Shown here: positions 1 through 7,449 of the stretch, one piece after another | How positions within the stretch are numbered: the first letter of the stretch is position 1 | How the letters are laid out: every line of letters begins with the position of its first letter | Source of the DNA: UBA11475 sp045593005 | GTDB taxonomy: Bacteria; Bacillota; Clostridia; Christensenellales; Borkfalkiaceae | Assembly: GCA_045593005.1 (NCBI GenBank) | Contig: JAZNVV010000020.1 | Span: forward strand, 1 to 21,041 | Direction of reading: 5' to 3' | Length of the DNA: 21,041 bases | Notes under the pieces: generated by a model | Told to the model about the DNA's origin: nothing | Databases searched by the model: none | Seen by the model: only the letters and a program-made list of their open reading frames with translations | Translations under genes and position numbers: made by a program

Positions 1-30
1 AATTGTAAAAATTAAAAAAACAATACTTAT

Positions 31-65
31 AAATAAAAAAGAACCTAGACAAATGCCAAGTTCTT
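31..65 (-). terminator. Intrinsic terminator of the DUF1461 gene
   Basis: Read on the minus strand, AAGAACTTGG pairs with CTAGGTTCTT (10 pairs, two of them G-U) around a 7-base loop at about 39-65. A T-rich run down to 31 follows. It lies about 35 bases beyond the stop of the minus-strand membrane-protein gene, as expected for a Rho-independent terminator. No gene is seen in positions 1-30. Confidence 0.7.
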
Positions 66-99
66 ATATGAAACGGCTGAAAATATAGCCAAGTAGTTG

Positions 100-864
100 T
101 TACTTAATTTCGTTTCCATCTTTCTTTAACAAGTAATTCTTTTTAATAAAATGATTATACGTAAATATGCCTGCTAAAAAAAGTAGCAGTAGCCCCACCC
201 AAATCGCAATTATAACAGGAACTATCCCAGTAAAAATGTCGCCTATCATAGCAATCATTACGCCGTCGGCAAACGTCCAGTTGCCTTCAAAGAAAATCAT
301 ATGAAAAATTTCAAAGGCAAGGTTCCAGTTTATTAGCGCAAACAACCCTATAAGGGCAAGTACGGCAAATAAACAAATAAGTGTAATGAAAGGGGTTTTA
401 CGTAATTTGCAATATTCTTTTCTAAATATTATAATTAACGTAAGTCCTAATAAAAAGAACACACCACCTATGCCTACAAGTGTAAAGCCACCCTTAAAAA
501 CACCCTGCACGTCAGCCATATGGTCAAGTTCGTTTTCATTAAATAATTTATATTCTTCCCCGTTAATAGTCGGGTTAAGGTTTTCTTCAAACCCCATACA
601 GTAAAGCATTGTGTGATCCATAAGGTCAAGAAGTTGCTCGTCTGTTAAATTTTTAAGATAATCGTATTCTTTATGGTGCGTATAATAATTAAGATAAAAG
701 CGCTGGTTTTGCACAAATTCAAGAGTATTGTTCTTCTCAAATTGATTAGCGTAAAACGCCCTTGAATTAGAGGGGGCAATTACTGCTACAAAGCCCGATA
801 ATAGGAAAAAACCTATCGTCATTAATACTATCGAAATCGCAAATAAAACACTTTTTATCTTCAT
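100..864 (-). CDS. DUF1461 (TIGR01906) family integral membrane protein
   Basis: A 254-residue membrane protein of unknown function. Four hydrophobic segments are visible at about residues 6-30, 126-148, 158-180 and 208-236, so a roughly 95-residue loop lies between helices 1 and 2. That loop carries features I recognise from TIGR01906/DUF1461: LTDEQLLDLMDHTMLYCMG followed by a short stretch ending in DHMADVQGVF. An FEIFHMIFFEGNW segment precedes the last helix. The family is common in Firmicutes and has no established role. The ATG at 864 follows an AAAGGTG ribosome site and a perfect sigma-A promoter. The gene is monocistronic and divergent from the HNH gene. The family call rests on recalled motifs. 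Confidence 0.8.
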   Translation of the reverse strand: MKIKSVLFAISIVLMTIGFFLLSGFVAVIAPSNSRAFYANQFEKNNTLEFVQNQRFYLNYYTHHKEYDYLKNLTDEQLLDLMDHTMLYCMGFEENLNPTINGEEYKLFNENELDHMADVQGVFKGGFTLVGIGGVFFLLGLTLIIIFRKEYCKLRKTPFITLICLFAVLALIGLFALINWNLAFEIFHMIFFEGNWTFADGVMIAMIGDIFTGIVPVIIAIWVGLLLLFLAGIFTYNHFIKKNYLLKKDGNEIK

Positions 865-881
865 TTTTTCACCTTTAATAC

Positions 882-910
882 ATTATACACCTAATACGTA
901 ATACTGTCAA
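882..910 (-). promoter_or_regulatory. Consensus sigma-A promoter of the DUF1461 gene
   Basis: On the minus strand a perfect TTGACA (905-910) is followed by a 17-base spacer and a perfect TATAAT (882-887). The ribosome site AAAGGTG (870-876) and the ATG at 864 follow. A full consensus match for an unknown membrane protein suggests strong, largely unregulated transcription, though that is inference. Confidence 0.85.
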
Positions 911-990
911 GAAAATTAATTTATTGAACTTGTTTGAGGCTAACGGTTGTGTGAAAATTGACCATATTATAGTAAAATATGATTATTTTA

Positions 991-1019
991 TTGCTTTTAA
1001 CGGTAAAAAATGATATAGT
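991..1019 (+). promoter_or_regulatory. Promoter giving a probably leaderless HNH-gene transcript
   Basis: TTGCTT (991-996), a 17-base spacer and TATAGT (1014-1019) form a good sigma-A promoter. Only six bases separate the -10 box from the ATG at 1026, so transcription should begin at or within a base or two of that ATG. No Shine-Dalgarno sequence precedes the start. Confidence 0.7.
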
Positions 1020-1025
1020 TACTAT

Positions 1026-1472
1026 ATGGAAAAAGATTACAAGTTAAAATTTGAATTAGTTCCCGACGGGTGTTGGCATTATAACTTAAGAAGCATTTTG
1101 TCAAAAAAACAATGGGATTATATTCGCCACGTTGCGTACAAAGAAGCTGACGGTAGGTGTATGATTTGTGGGCGAAAGGTCAACCGATTAGAGGCGCACG
1201 AACGCTGGAGTTATGATGAAGACACTGCCACTTGCATTTTGTCGGACGTGATAGCAGTTTGTAGTATGTGCCATCAAGTTATCCATATCGGAAGGACGCA
1301 ACTTATGGGCAAAGGAGAACGGGCTGAAGACTGGTTTATGCGCGTCAATAAATGCTCCTACGTAGATATGCGCGCTGAACTTGGCAGAGCAAATATCGAC
1401 CATATTAGACGGAACAAAATTTCCGAATGGAAGTTAGATTTATCCTACTTAAAAAGGTATATAAGCGAATAA
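1026..1472 (+). CDS. Small HNH-nuclease-like zinc protein
   Basis: 148 residues with the pattern of a ββα-metal (HNH) domain. A first zinc pair is CMIC (C45, C48), an EAHERW segment supplies H58, and a second pair sits in CSMCHQVIH (C79, C82) with H83 and H87. In related HNH proteins the four cysteines hold a structural zinc and the histidines form the active site; whether this copy cuts DNA or RNA is unknown. The residues after about 90 match nothing I recognise. The ATG is the only reasonable start because the next Met falls inside the zinc motif. The transcript appears leaderless. It could be a stand-alone nuclease, a defence component, or a degenerate zinc-binding protein. The YgjP-like gene starts 24 bases downstream, probably in the same transcript. 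Confidence 0.75.
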   Translation: MEKDYKLKFELVPDGCWHYNLRSILSKKQWDYIRHVAYKEADGRCMICGRKVNRLEAHERWSYDEDTATCILSDVIAVCSMCHQVIHIGRTQLMGKGERAEDWFMRVNKCSYVDMRAELGRANIDHIRRNKISEWKLDLSYLKRYISE

Positions 1473-1496
1473 AAAACTCGCTCTTTATGGAGCATA

Positions 1497-2132
1497 TTGA
1501 TAGACAACGGTATGATGAAAATGAACCATATATTTACTTTTAACGGGCAAAAAATTGAATATGAGTTAACATATAAAAGAGTTAAAAACGTCAATATTAG
1601 GTTAAAAAACGACGGAAAGATATATGTATCAGCACCAAATGGCATTAAACTTACGTTTGTCGAAAAAGTTATTAAAAAGAACTTTGATAAACTTATAAAA
1701 TTACAAAACAAATATAGTAAAAAGGACGACGTTTTGTTTTTATACGGAAAGGAATATTATAGAGAAGATTTAGCCCTAAATGGTGTAACGAATTTTAAAG
1801 ATTATATAAAAGCAGAGGCATTAAAAACGTTGCCAAAAATCTTTGATAGCGTATTTAATAAGTTTGCAAGTTTTAATCTTAAAAAGCCACAATTATCATT
1901 TAAGTTTATGACGACGCGTTGGGGGAGTTGTAACTTTGTTAAAGGGAAAATCAACTTAAATATTTGCCTTGTATGCGCTCCGATTGAGGCTATAGAGGCA
2001 GTTGTTGCGCACGAAATAGCGCATCTTATTTATGGAAATCACTCAAAGCAATTTTACGGTGTTTTATTATCAGTTATGCCAGACTATTATATAAAGCATA
2101 GACTTTTAAGAGTTAAAAATTATATAATTTAA
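1497..2132 (+). CDS. YgjP/DUF45 family zinc metallopeptidase
   Basis: This is a predicted gluzincin-like metallopeptidase of the YgjP/DUF45 (M48-related) family. With the longest reading frame (211 residues), HEIAH gives zinc ligands H172 and H176 and catalytic E173. H182 in the following NHSKQF is the likely third ligand, and the family hallmark TTRWGSC lies at 139-145. The N-terminal half (about 10-60) has the β-rich family pattern ending in a VSAPNG turn. The substrate is unknown. The start is uncertain: GGAG at 1489-1492 sits four bases before TTG 1497, while ATG codons at 1512, 1515 and 1521 lack a well-spaced site although the family often begins near the last of these. At about 200 residues it is somewhat shorter than most relatives. 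Its co-transcription with the HNH gene is inferred from the 24-base gap. Confidence 0.82.
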   Translation: MIDNGMMKMNHIFTFNGQKIEYELTYKRVKNVNIRLKNDGKIYVSAPNGIKLTFVEKVIKKNFDKLIKLQNKYSKKDDVLFLYGKEYYREDLALNGVTNFKDYIKAEALKTLPKIFDSVFNKFASFNLKKPQLSFKFMTTRWGSCNFVKGKINLNICLVCAPIEAIEAVVAHEIAHLIYGNHSKQFYGVLLSVMPDYYIKHRLLRVKNYII

Positions 2133-2147
2133 CAAATAAAAAATTGT

Positions 2148-2177
2148 AAAAGGCAGTCCACTTGGACTGCCTTTTTT
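2148..2177. terminator. Bidirectional terminator between the YgjP and M29 genes
   Basis: A perfect 12-pair hairpin: AAAAGGCAGTCC (2148-2159), loop ACTT, GGACTGCCTTTT (2164-2175), continued by more T. The A-tract on the left and T-tract on the right let it terminate both the plus-strand YgjP gene and the minus-strand aminopeptidase gene. Confidence 0.92.
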
Positions 2178-2193
2178 GGTTAAGATATATGTT

Positions 2194-3414
2194 TTATATG
2201 GTCCATTCACCATTGTCAAAAATAACTTCCTTTTCGCCAGTTTTTGTTGTTGCAACAATTTTAGTATCGGCTGTGCCTATCATAAAGTCAACGTGTTCAA
2301 CAGAGTCGTTTAAGCCTTTTTCTAAAAGCTCCTTTTCGCTCAAATTAAACCCGTTTTTGACGCTTGACGGATAGCCTTTGCCTATTGCTAAATGACAACT
2401 TGCATTTTCGTCAAAAAGCGTGCTGTAAAATAGTATGCCAGACTTTGCAATAGGTGAGTTTTTGCCTATTATAGCAACTTCGCCAAGGTAATGCGTTCCT
2501 TCGTCCGTTTCAATAAGTTGTTTTAACGTTTCATAACCTTTTTCAGCCGTAAAGTCGGTAATTTTACCGTCTTTAAAAGTAATCGAAAAATTATCTACTA
2601 CGTTGCCGTTTACGGCAAGGGGTAAAGCGTTTTTTAAGACGCCGTTAACCTTATTTTTGTGTGGCGCTGTAAAGACTTCTTCCGTAGGCATATTAGCAAT
2701 AAATTCTACCCCGTCTTGCGCCTTTTCTACAGCAGGACACCACACGTGGTCGTCGCAAAGCCCAACGTGTAAATTTGTTCCGTTACTTGAAGTAAAATGG
2801 AGTTCGGAATAGTTTTTGCTATTTAAATAGTCGGCGTGAGCGTTGAGTTTTTTAACGTGATTTGTCCACGATAGAACGGGGTCAGCGTCGTTTAATCGCA
2901 TAGTCATAGCGATAGCGTTAGTCAACTTTTCAACAGAATTCACGTCGCCGTCAAATACCATATCTGCCCATTTTTTGCTTGGAGCAGAAATCACGCACCA
3001 ACGGATAGCGTTCGCCATAACTCCGTCGTGATATTTTTTTATTGCTTTGACTTTTGCGCTAATGTGTTTTGAAATTTTTTCTTCATCAAGTCCACTATAC
3101 GCCATAGGGTCGTCGGAATCTATACAAACGTAACAAGCGTTTTCGTCAATAAGCGCCTCTTTTTGCATCACAAACCATTTAGGAATTTGACACAAATCCT
3201 CCGTTTTAGCGTAGATGTAGTTAAGCCTATCTGCTTTTTGATTTTGCCACGTTATATGAACGGTTTTAGCACCACGTTTATACCCTTCTTCAGCGACGAT
3301 TAAACCAAAATCTTCACATTCAGTTGGACAAATAATTTCAAGATGTTGTCCTTTTTGTAAATTGACGCCAAACCTAATGGCAAGTTCGGCATATTTAGTA
3401 TAAAAATCTTTCAT
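2194..3414 (-). CDS. M29 family aminopeptidase (AmpS/PepS type)
   Basis: A cytoplasmic metallo-aminopeptidase that removes N-terminal residues from peptides; the M29 family uses a two-metal site and usually acts as a dimer. At 406 residues it is of normal length. Conserved metal-site motifs appear in order: NMPTEEVFT (E245/E246), YLGEVA (E312), FDENASCHLA (H341) and EHVDFMIG (H374, D376). Their spacing agrees with what I recall of the Thermus enzyme. The N-terminal domain (about 1-200) is typical. The ATG at 3414 follows a strong ATAGGAG ribosome site, the same sequence used by ychF in this window. The gene is alone on its strand, between its own promoter and the bidirectional terminator. It probably serves general peptide turnover. 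Confidence 0.93.
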   Translation of the reverse strand: MKDFYTKYAELAIRFGVNLQKGQHLEIICPTECEDFGLIVAEEGYKRGAKTVHITWQNQKADRLNYIYAKTEDLCQIPKWFVMQKEALIDENACYVCIDSDDPMAYSGLDEEKISKHISAKVKAIKKYHDGVMANAIRWCVISAPSKKWADMVFDGDVNSVEKLTNAIAMTMRLNDADPVLSWTNHVKKLNAHADYLNSKNYSELHFTSSNGTNLHVGLCDDHVWCPAVEKAQDGVEFIANMPTEEVFTAPHKNKVNGVLKNALPLAVNGNVVDNFSITFKDGKITDFTAEKGYETLKQLIETDEGTHYLGEVAIIGKNSPIAKSGILFYSTLFDENASCHLAIGKGYPSSVKNGFNLSEKELLEKGLNDSVEHVDFMIGTADTKIVATTKTGEKEVIFDNGEWTI

Positions 3415-3440
3415 AATTGCTCCTATAAATTATATTTTAT

Positions 3441-3469
3441 AATTTAACACATATATTGCCAAAAGTCAA
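3441..3469 (-). promoter_or_regulatory. Probable promoter of the M29 aminopeptidase gene
   Basis: On the minus strand TTGACT (3464-3469) is followed by a 17-base spacer and TAAATT (3441-3446). The -10 matches only four of six consensus bases, but the spacing and -35 are good, and the start codon follows about 26 bases later. Confidence 0.55.
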
Positions 3470-3507
3470 TCGTATGATTTTTCGCTTTTTGATTAATAAT
3501 TAAAACA

Positions 3508-3536
3508 TTGACACGTGCATATTTTAATAGTATAAT
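3508..3536 (+). promoter_or_regulatory. Consensus sigma-A promoter of the dxs-to-uvrA gene run
   Basis: Perfect TTGACA (3508-3513), a 17-base spacer and perfect TATAAT (3531-3536). Transcription should start near 3543, leaving a leader of about 20 bases with AAGGTGA (3553-3559) before the ATG at 3563. The leader is too short for a riboswitch such as a thiamine-diphosphate element. Confidence 0.88.
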
Positions 3537-3562
3537 TAATTATATTTTATATAAGGTGAAAA

Positions 3563-5371
3563 ATGTCAGTTCTAAATTCTATTACAAATACTTCCGATAT
3601 TAAAAAACTTTCCATACGTGAACTTGAACTTTTATGTCAAGAGATTAGGGAAATAATAATAAAAACGTCGCTCAAAAACGGTGGACATTTGGCGTCTAAC
3701 TTGGGTGTAGTTGAAACTACGCTTGCCCTTTACTACGTCTTTGATTTTCCGTCCGATAAGTTAATTTTTGACGTGGGGCATCAATGCTATACCCATAAAA
3801 TTTTATCGGGCAGGGTATCGGAATTTTCTACTTTGCGCACAGAAAACGGAATTTCAGGCTTTCCTGACAGCGACGAAAGTCCTTTCGATACACTAACTTC
3901 CGGCCACGCAGGTAACGCCGTTGCCGGTGGGCTTGGCATATGTTTTGGTAGAGATACGCTTGGCGAAGATTATAAGGTAATAAGTTTTGTGGGCGACGCC
4001 TCTTTAACAAACGGCTTGTCGCTTGAAGCAATGAATTCAACCGAAGAAAAACCTGACAACTTTATAGTTGTGCTTAACGATAACGGAATGTCTATTGCAA
4101 AAAATGAAAACGGCCTTTATAAAAGCATAATAAATAGCACTACAAAGCGCCCGTACCTTGCTATTAAAGGTGGTGCTAAAAAACTGTTCGGCAAAAGTCG
4201 TTTTGGCAGAATGCTTTCTAGGGGCAAGGATTTTTTCAAAAGGCTCTTTAACCCACACATCTATATCGACGATATGGGTTTTAAATACGTTGGCACGATT
4301 GACGGACACAACCTAAAAAAACTTATAAAAACTTTTAAGCAGGTTAAAGAATATAAAAGGGCCACGTTTATACACGTTTCAACGGTAAAAGGCAAGGGCT
4401 ATCCTGAAGCAGAAAAACACGCCGACGTTTACCACGGTGTAAGCGCAAATAGTTCGGCCACGGGGGAAACTTTTTCTTCCGTTTTAGGCGATAAACTTTG
4501 TTCACTTGCTGAAAACAACGATAAACTTTTCGCTATTACAGCAGGCATGACTTCGGGAGTGGGGCTTACAGAGTTTTCCGTTAGATTTCCTAAACGTTTT
4601 GTTGACGTTGGCATAAGTGAAGAATACGCCGTTACTCTTGCGTCGGGTATGGCGACTGCCGGGCTTAAACCAGTCGTTTGTATATATTCGACTTTCTTAC
4701 AAAGGGCGTACGACCAAATTATTCACGACGTATGTATAAAAAAGTTACCTGTAATTTTCTGTATAGATAGGGCAGGTGTAGTCGGGGCTGACGGTAAAAC
4801 ACACCAGGGTGTATTTGATTTATCGTATTTGCGACATATTCCTAACATGACCGTTTTATGTCCTAAAGACGGGCAGGAACTATCTCAAACGTTAGACTAT
4901 GCGTTGACCGTGGACGGCCCGGTTGCTGTTCGTTACCCAAACGGAATTATAGATGATTTTACTAAACATATCGATTTTAATATGGACTGGGAAGAATTAG
5001 AATATTCTTCAAAAAATAAAGTTGCCGTGCTTGCTGTGGGCAATAGAGCAATAAAAATAGGTCAGGAACTTTCAAATTACGGTGTAAACGTTGATTTATA
5101 CAATGCAAGGACGGTTAAGCCACTTGACGAAAAAGTTTTAGATAAAATAAAAGGCAAGACTATTGTTACCATAGAAGATAACGTTTTAGCAGGTGGCTTT
5201 GGTAGTGCCGTTTGCGAGTATTACGCTCAAAACAGCGTAAACGCTACCGTTATACCTTTCGGCATTAAGGATGAATTTATTGCACACGCAAGTGTTGAAA
5301 GTCAGTTAACTAAATGTGGGCTTTCGGCTGAAAATATAAGCAAAAAAATAATAGAGTTACTAAAAGTATGA
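3563..5371 (+). CDS. dxs: 1-Deoxy-D-xylulose-5-phosphate synthase
   Basis: Thiamine-diphosphate enzyme that condenses pyruvate with glyceraldehyde 3-phosphate to make 1-deoxy-D-xylulose 5-phosphate, the first step of the MEP isoprenoid pathway. At 602 residues it is near normal length. Recognisable landmarks are GGHLASNLG (40-48), FDVGHQCYTHKI (69-80), the cofactor region GDASLTNG (144-151) through NDNGMSI (172-178), YHG (290-292), catalytic-glutamate region GISEEYA (350-356), STFLQRAYDQIIHDV (376-390) and DGKTHQG (410-416). Several are altered relative to the usual family: GHAGNA where GHSSTS is typical, GDA for GDG, SEEYA for AEQHA. It is therefore a divergent Dxs, but overall collinearity leaves little doubt about the family. 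It is first in a long co-directional run and overlaps the next gene by four bases. Confidence 0.93.
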   Translation: MSVLNSITNTSDIKKLSIRELELLCQEIREIIIKTSLKNGGHLASNLGVVETTLALYYVFDFPSDKLIFDVGHQCYTHKILSGRVSEFSTLRTENGISGFPDSDESPFDTLTSGHAGNAVAGGLGICFGRDTLGEDYKVISFVGDASLTNGLSLEAMNSTEEKPDNFIVVLNDNGMSIAKNENGLYKSIINSTTKRPYLAIKGGAKKLFGKSRFGRMLSRGKDFFKRLFNPHIYIDDMGFKYVGTIDGHNLKKLIKTFKQVKEYKRATFIHVSTVKGKGYPEAEKHADVYHGVSANSSATGETFSSVLGDKLCSLAENNDKLFAITAGMTSGVGLTEFSVRFPKRFVDVGISEEYAVTLASGMATAGLKPVVCIYSTFLQRAYDQIIHDVCIKKLPVIFCIDRAGVVGADGKTHQGVFDLSYLRHIPNMTVLCPKDGQELSQTLDYALTVDGPVAVRYPNGIIDDFTKHIDFNMDWEELEYSSKNKVAVLAVGNRAIKIGQELSNYGVNVDLYNARTVKPLDEKVLDKIKGKTIVTIEDNVLAGGFGSAVCEYYAQNSVNATVIPFGIKDEFIAHASVESQLTKCGLSAENISKKIIELLKV

Positions 5372-6090
5372 TAAAAAAGCAAGGCTTTATTGATATCCAC
5401 TCACACGTTTTACCGTTCGTCGACGACGGTAGTAAGTCAATGGAAGAATCTTTATTGATGGTAAAAACTGCATATGATGAAGGTATTACCGATATAATTT
5501 TTACGCCACATTATAGGCTTGATATGTTTTTAACCACTTGGCAAGAAGACCTAAAAGTGTTTAATGATTTTACGGCAAAGATTAAAAATAACGGCATACC
5601 GATTAATTGCTATTTGGGGCAAGAACTTCACAATGCTCCTGAAATGTTAGGGCAATTAAAGGACGGCAAGGCGATTAGCCTTAACGGAACAAAATACGTA
5701 CTTCTTGAATTTAGTTGGCATCAAAACGGCGACTACGTTTTTGTTGTTAAAGAATATATCAATGCAGGATATCAACCGATTGTCGTTCATTACGAACGAT
5801 TTCCGTATTCTACGGTGGACGGGTATAAGCAACTTAAAAAAGCAGGCGCGCTTTTCCAAATAAACGCTTACTCGCTTTTTGGGTGGGAAAGCGAAAGAAA
5901 CAAAGATTTAGCATTCAAAATGCTTGATGACGGATGTGTTGACTTTGTTGCAAGCGATATGCACGGTGGTTATAAGTTTAATGACCGCAATTTTTATATA
6001 AGAGACGGCTACGAACTTATCAAAGAAAAGTATGGAGATGAAGTGGCCGACAACCTTTTTATAAACAACGCACTTAAAATTTTAGGATAA
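5368..6090 (+). CDS. CpsB/YwqE-like PHP-domain phosphatase
   Basis: 240-residue PHP-fold metal-dependent hydrolase of the bacterial tyrosine-protein phosphatase (CpsB/CapC/YwqE) family. Metal-binding motifs occur in the usual order: DIHSHVLP (H11, H13), FTPHY, LGQELH, VHYERF and SDMHGG near residue 198. The usual AHPERY is VHYERF here, so the proline is lost but the histidine kept. Relatives dephosphorylate tyrosine kinases controlling capsule polymerisation, but there is no capsule kinase or glycosyltransferase gene in this window, so the substrate is open. ATGA overlaps the dxs stop, indicating translational coupling, and the next gene begins five bases after its stop. Confidence 0.88.
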   Translation: MIKKQGFIDIHSHVLPFVDDGSKSMEESLLMVKTAYDEGITDIIFTPHYRLDMFLTTWQEDLKVFNDFTAKIKNNGIPINCYLGQELHNAPEMLGQLKDGKAISLNGTKYVLLEFSWHQNGDYVFVVKEYINAGYQPIVVHYERFPYSTVDGYKQLKKAGALFQINAYSLFGWESERNKDLAFKMLDDGCVDFVASDMHGGYKFNDRNFYIRDGYELIKEKYGDEVADNLFINNALKILG

Positions 6091-6095
6091 ATTTA

Positions 6096-6803
6096 ATGAA
6101 AAAGATTATAGCAATCGGTGGTGGAGAAATTAAGAGCAAAACCACCCTAAAAATAGACGAGTATATTGCTAACCTAGCTAAAGAACACGCTAAAGATAAA
6201 AGGGCAGTAGGACTTTTCGTCGGTACGGCAAGCCACGATAGTATGCCGTATTTTAATAGTTTTAGAAAGACTTACACTTCCGTTTTTGACATAAAAGCAG
6301 ACGTAGCGCTGACTGTTTACGGCGAAATGAATTTAAGTCATATAAAAGAAAAATTTGATAAAGCCGACCTTGTTTACATAGGGGGTGGGGATACAAAATT
6401 TATGCTTGACCACTGGCGTGAAAGTGGGCTTATCGACTTAATTTTAGACGCTTATGAAAGGGGCGTTATTATTGCAGGGCTATCGGCTGGTGCAATATGT
6501 TGGTTTAAGGATATGTACAGCGATTACGACATAATGCGTAACAAAGAAAAGGGCGAATATAAGATTTTAGACGGGCTTGGCGTGATAGACGGGGCGTGTT
6601 CGCCACACTTTAGTGAGCGTGAAAGCGACTACACAAAAGCCTTTGTAAATAAAGGTTTAACCTTTGGTTACGGTATTGAAAACGACTGTGCGTTAGAATT
6701 TAGTAACGGTAAATTGACTAACGTAATTTCGTCAGGGGGCAAGGCGTTTTTAATAAAAAACGTAGGTGGACAAGTAGTAAAAACGGAGATAGTAAATGAA
6801 TAA
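6096..6803 (+). CDS. Peptidase E-like S51 family serine peptidase
   Basis: 235 residues with the S51 (dipeptidase E) fold signature. It starts with KKIIAIGGGEI, has YIGGGDT (94-100), the nucleophile elbow GLSAGA with Ser130, and SPHFSE with His171 as the likely catalytic histidine. Dipeptidase E cleaves Asp-Xaa dipeptides; cyanophycinase is the other common member, so the exact substrate is not certain, although Asp-dipeptidase or a broader dipeptidase is the simplest reading. No signal peptide, so probably cytoplasmic. It sits five bases after the PHP gene and its last eight bases overlap queH, so it belongs to the dxs run. Confidence 0.87.
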   Translation: MKKIIAIGGGEIKSKTTLKIDEYIANLAKEHAKDKRAVGLFVGTASHDSMPYFNSFRKTYTSVFDIKADVALTVYGEMNLSHIKEKFDKADLVYIGGGDTKFMLDHWRESGLIDLILDAYERGVIIAGLSAGAICWFKDMYSDYDIMRNKEKGEYKILDGLGVIDGACSPHFSERESDYTKAFVNKGLTFGYGIENDCALEFSNGKLTNVISSGGKAFLIKNVGGQVVKTEIVNE

Positions 6804-7398
6804 GCGCAACTATCAAGCCGAATTAGAAAAAATAATTGACGGTATAAACGGCGAAAAAAAGCCTAAACTGTTATTACATTGTTGTTGCGCGCCTTGCGCA
6901 AGTTATTGTATAACTTACCTAAAAGATTATTTTGAAATAACGGCATTTTTTTATAATCCTAATATTACTGATATTGACGAATATAATAAGCGACTTTTTG
7001 AACTAGAAAGATTTTCTTCCGTCTTTGGCATAAAAGTTATAGACGGAGGATATAACGCTGACTTATTTTACTCTAAAACCAAGGGCATGGAAGAACTTTT
7101 TGAAGGCGATAGAAGGTGCTTTGTTTGTTACGCTTTGCGTCTTGATAAGACGGCATCCGTTGCAAAAGAAAATGGTTACGATTATTTTTGTTCAACACTT
7201 TCAATAAGCCCGTTAAAAAATGCTGACAAGTTAAACGAAATAGGTGAAAAACTTTCACTTACACACGGCGTAAAACATTTACCAAACGATTTTAAAAAGC
7301 GTGGTGGATATTTAGCGTCGATAAAACTTTCAAAAGAATATGAGTTATATAGACAAAATTATTGTGGTTGCTCATTTTCTAAAAGAGAAACCGTGTAG
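6796..7398 (+). CDS. queH: Epoxyqueuosine reductase QueH
   Basis: QueH (DUF208) performs the last step of queuosine synthesis, reducing epoxyqueuosine to queuosine at position 34 of tRNAs for Asn, Asp, His and Tyr. It is the non-homologous counterpart of QueG and uses an iron-sulfur cluster plus a second metal. At 200 residues it fits the family. The N-terminal HCCCAPC (C29, C30, C31, C34), the CFVC pair (C108, C111) and C-terminal YCGC (C190, C192) are the expected cluster and metal ligands. The ATG overlaps the S51 gene by eight bases and is preceded by GGAG at 6784. Other queuosine genes (queA, tgt) are not in the window. Confidence 0.94.
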   Translation: MNKRNYQAELEKIIDGINGEKKPKLLLHCCCAPCASYCITYLKDYFEITAFFYNPNITDIDEYNKRLFELERFSSVFGIKVIDGGYNADLFYSKTKGMEELFEGDRRCFVCYALRLDKTASVAKENGYDYFCSTLSISPLKNADKLNEIGEKLSLTHGVKHLPNDFKKRGGYLASIKLSKEYELYRQNYCGCSFSKRETV

Positions 7399-7411
7399 AC
7401 TGATTTAATAG

Positions 7412-7436
7412 GGTAACGGTAGTGCGAAACGTTGCC
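7412..7436 (+). other. Stem-loop just upstream of uvrB
   Basis: GGTAACG (7412-7418) can pair with CGTTGCC (7430-7436) over seven pairs (one G-U) around an 11-base loop in the 51-base queH-uvrB gap. No T-run follows, so it is not an intrinsic terminator. It could be an RNA processing or protein-binding site. I see no convincing promoter in the gap. Confidence 0.4.
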
Positions 7437-7449
7437 AAAATAGGAAAAT

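Noticed and set aside
3537..3562. Thiamine-diphosphate riboswitch upstream of dxs
   Set aside because: The leader is only about 20 bases, too short for such an element, and no stem structure is present.
5368..6090. Capsule biosynthesis locus
   Set aside because: Only the phosphatase-like gene is present; no kinase, polymerase or glycosyltransferase genes occur nearby.
7399..7449. LexA operator controlling uvrB
   Set aside because: The CGAAACGTTGCC stretch does not match the Bacillus CGAAC-N4-GTTCG box, and no promoter lies beside it.
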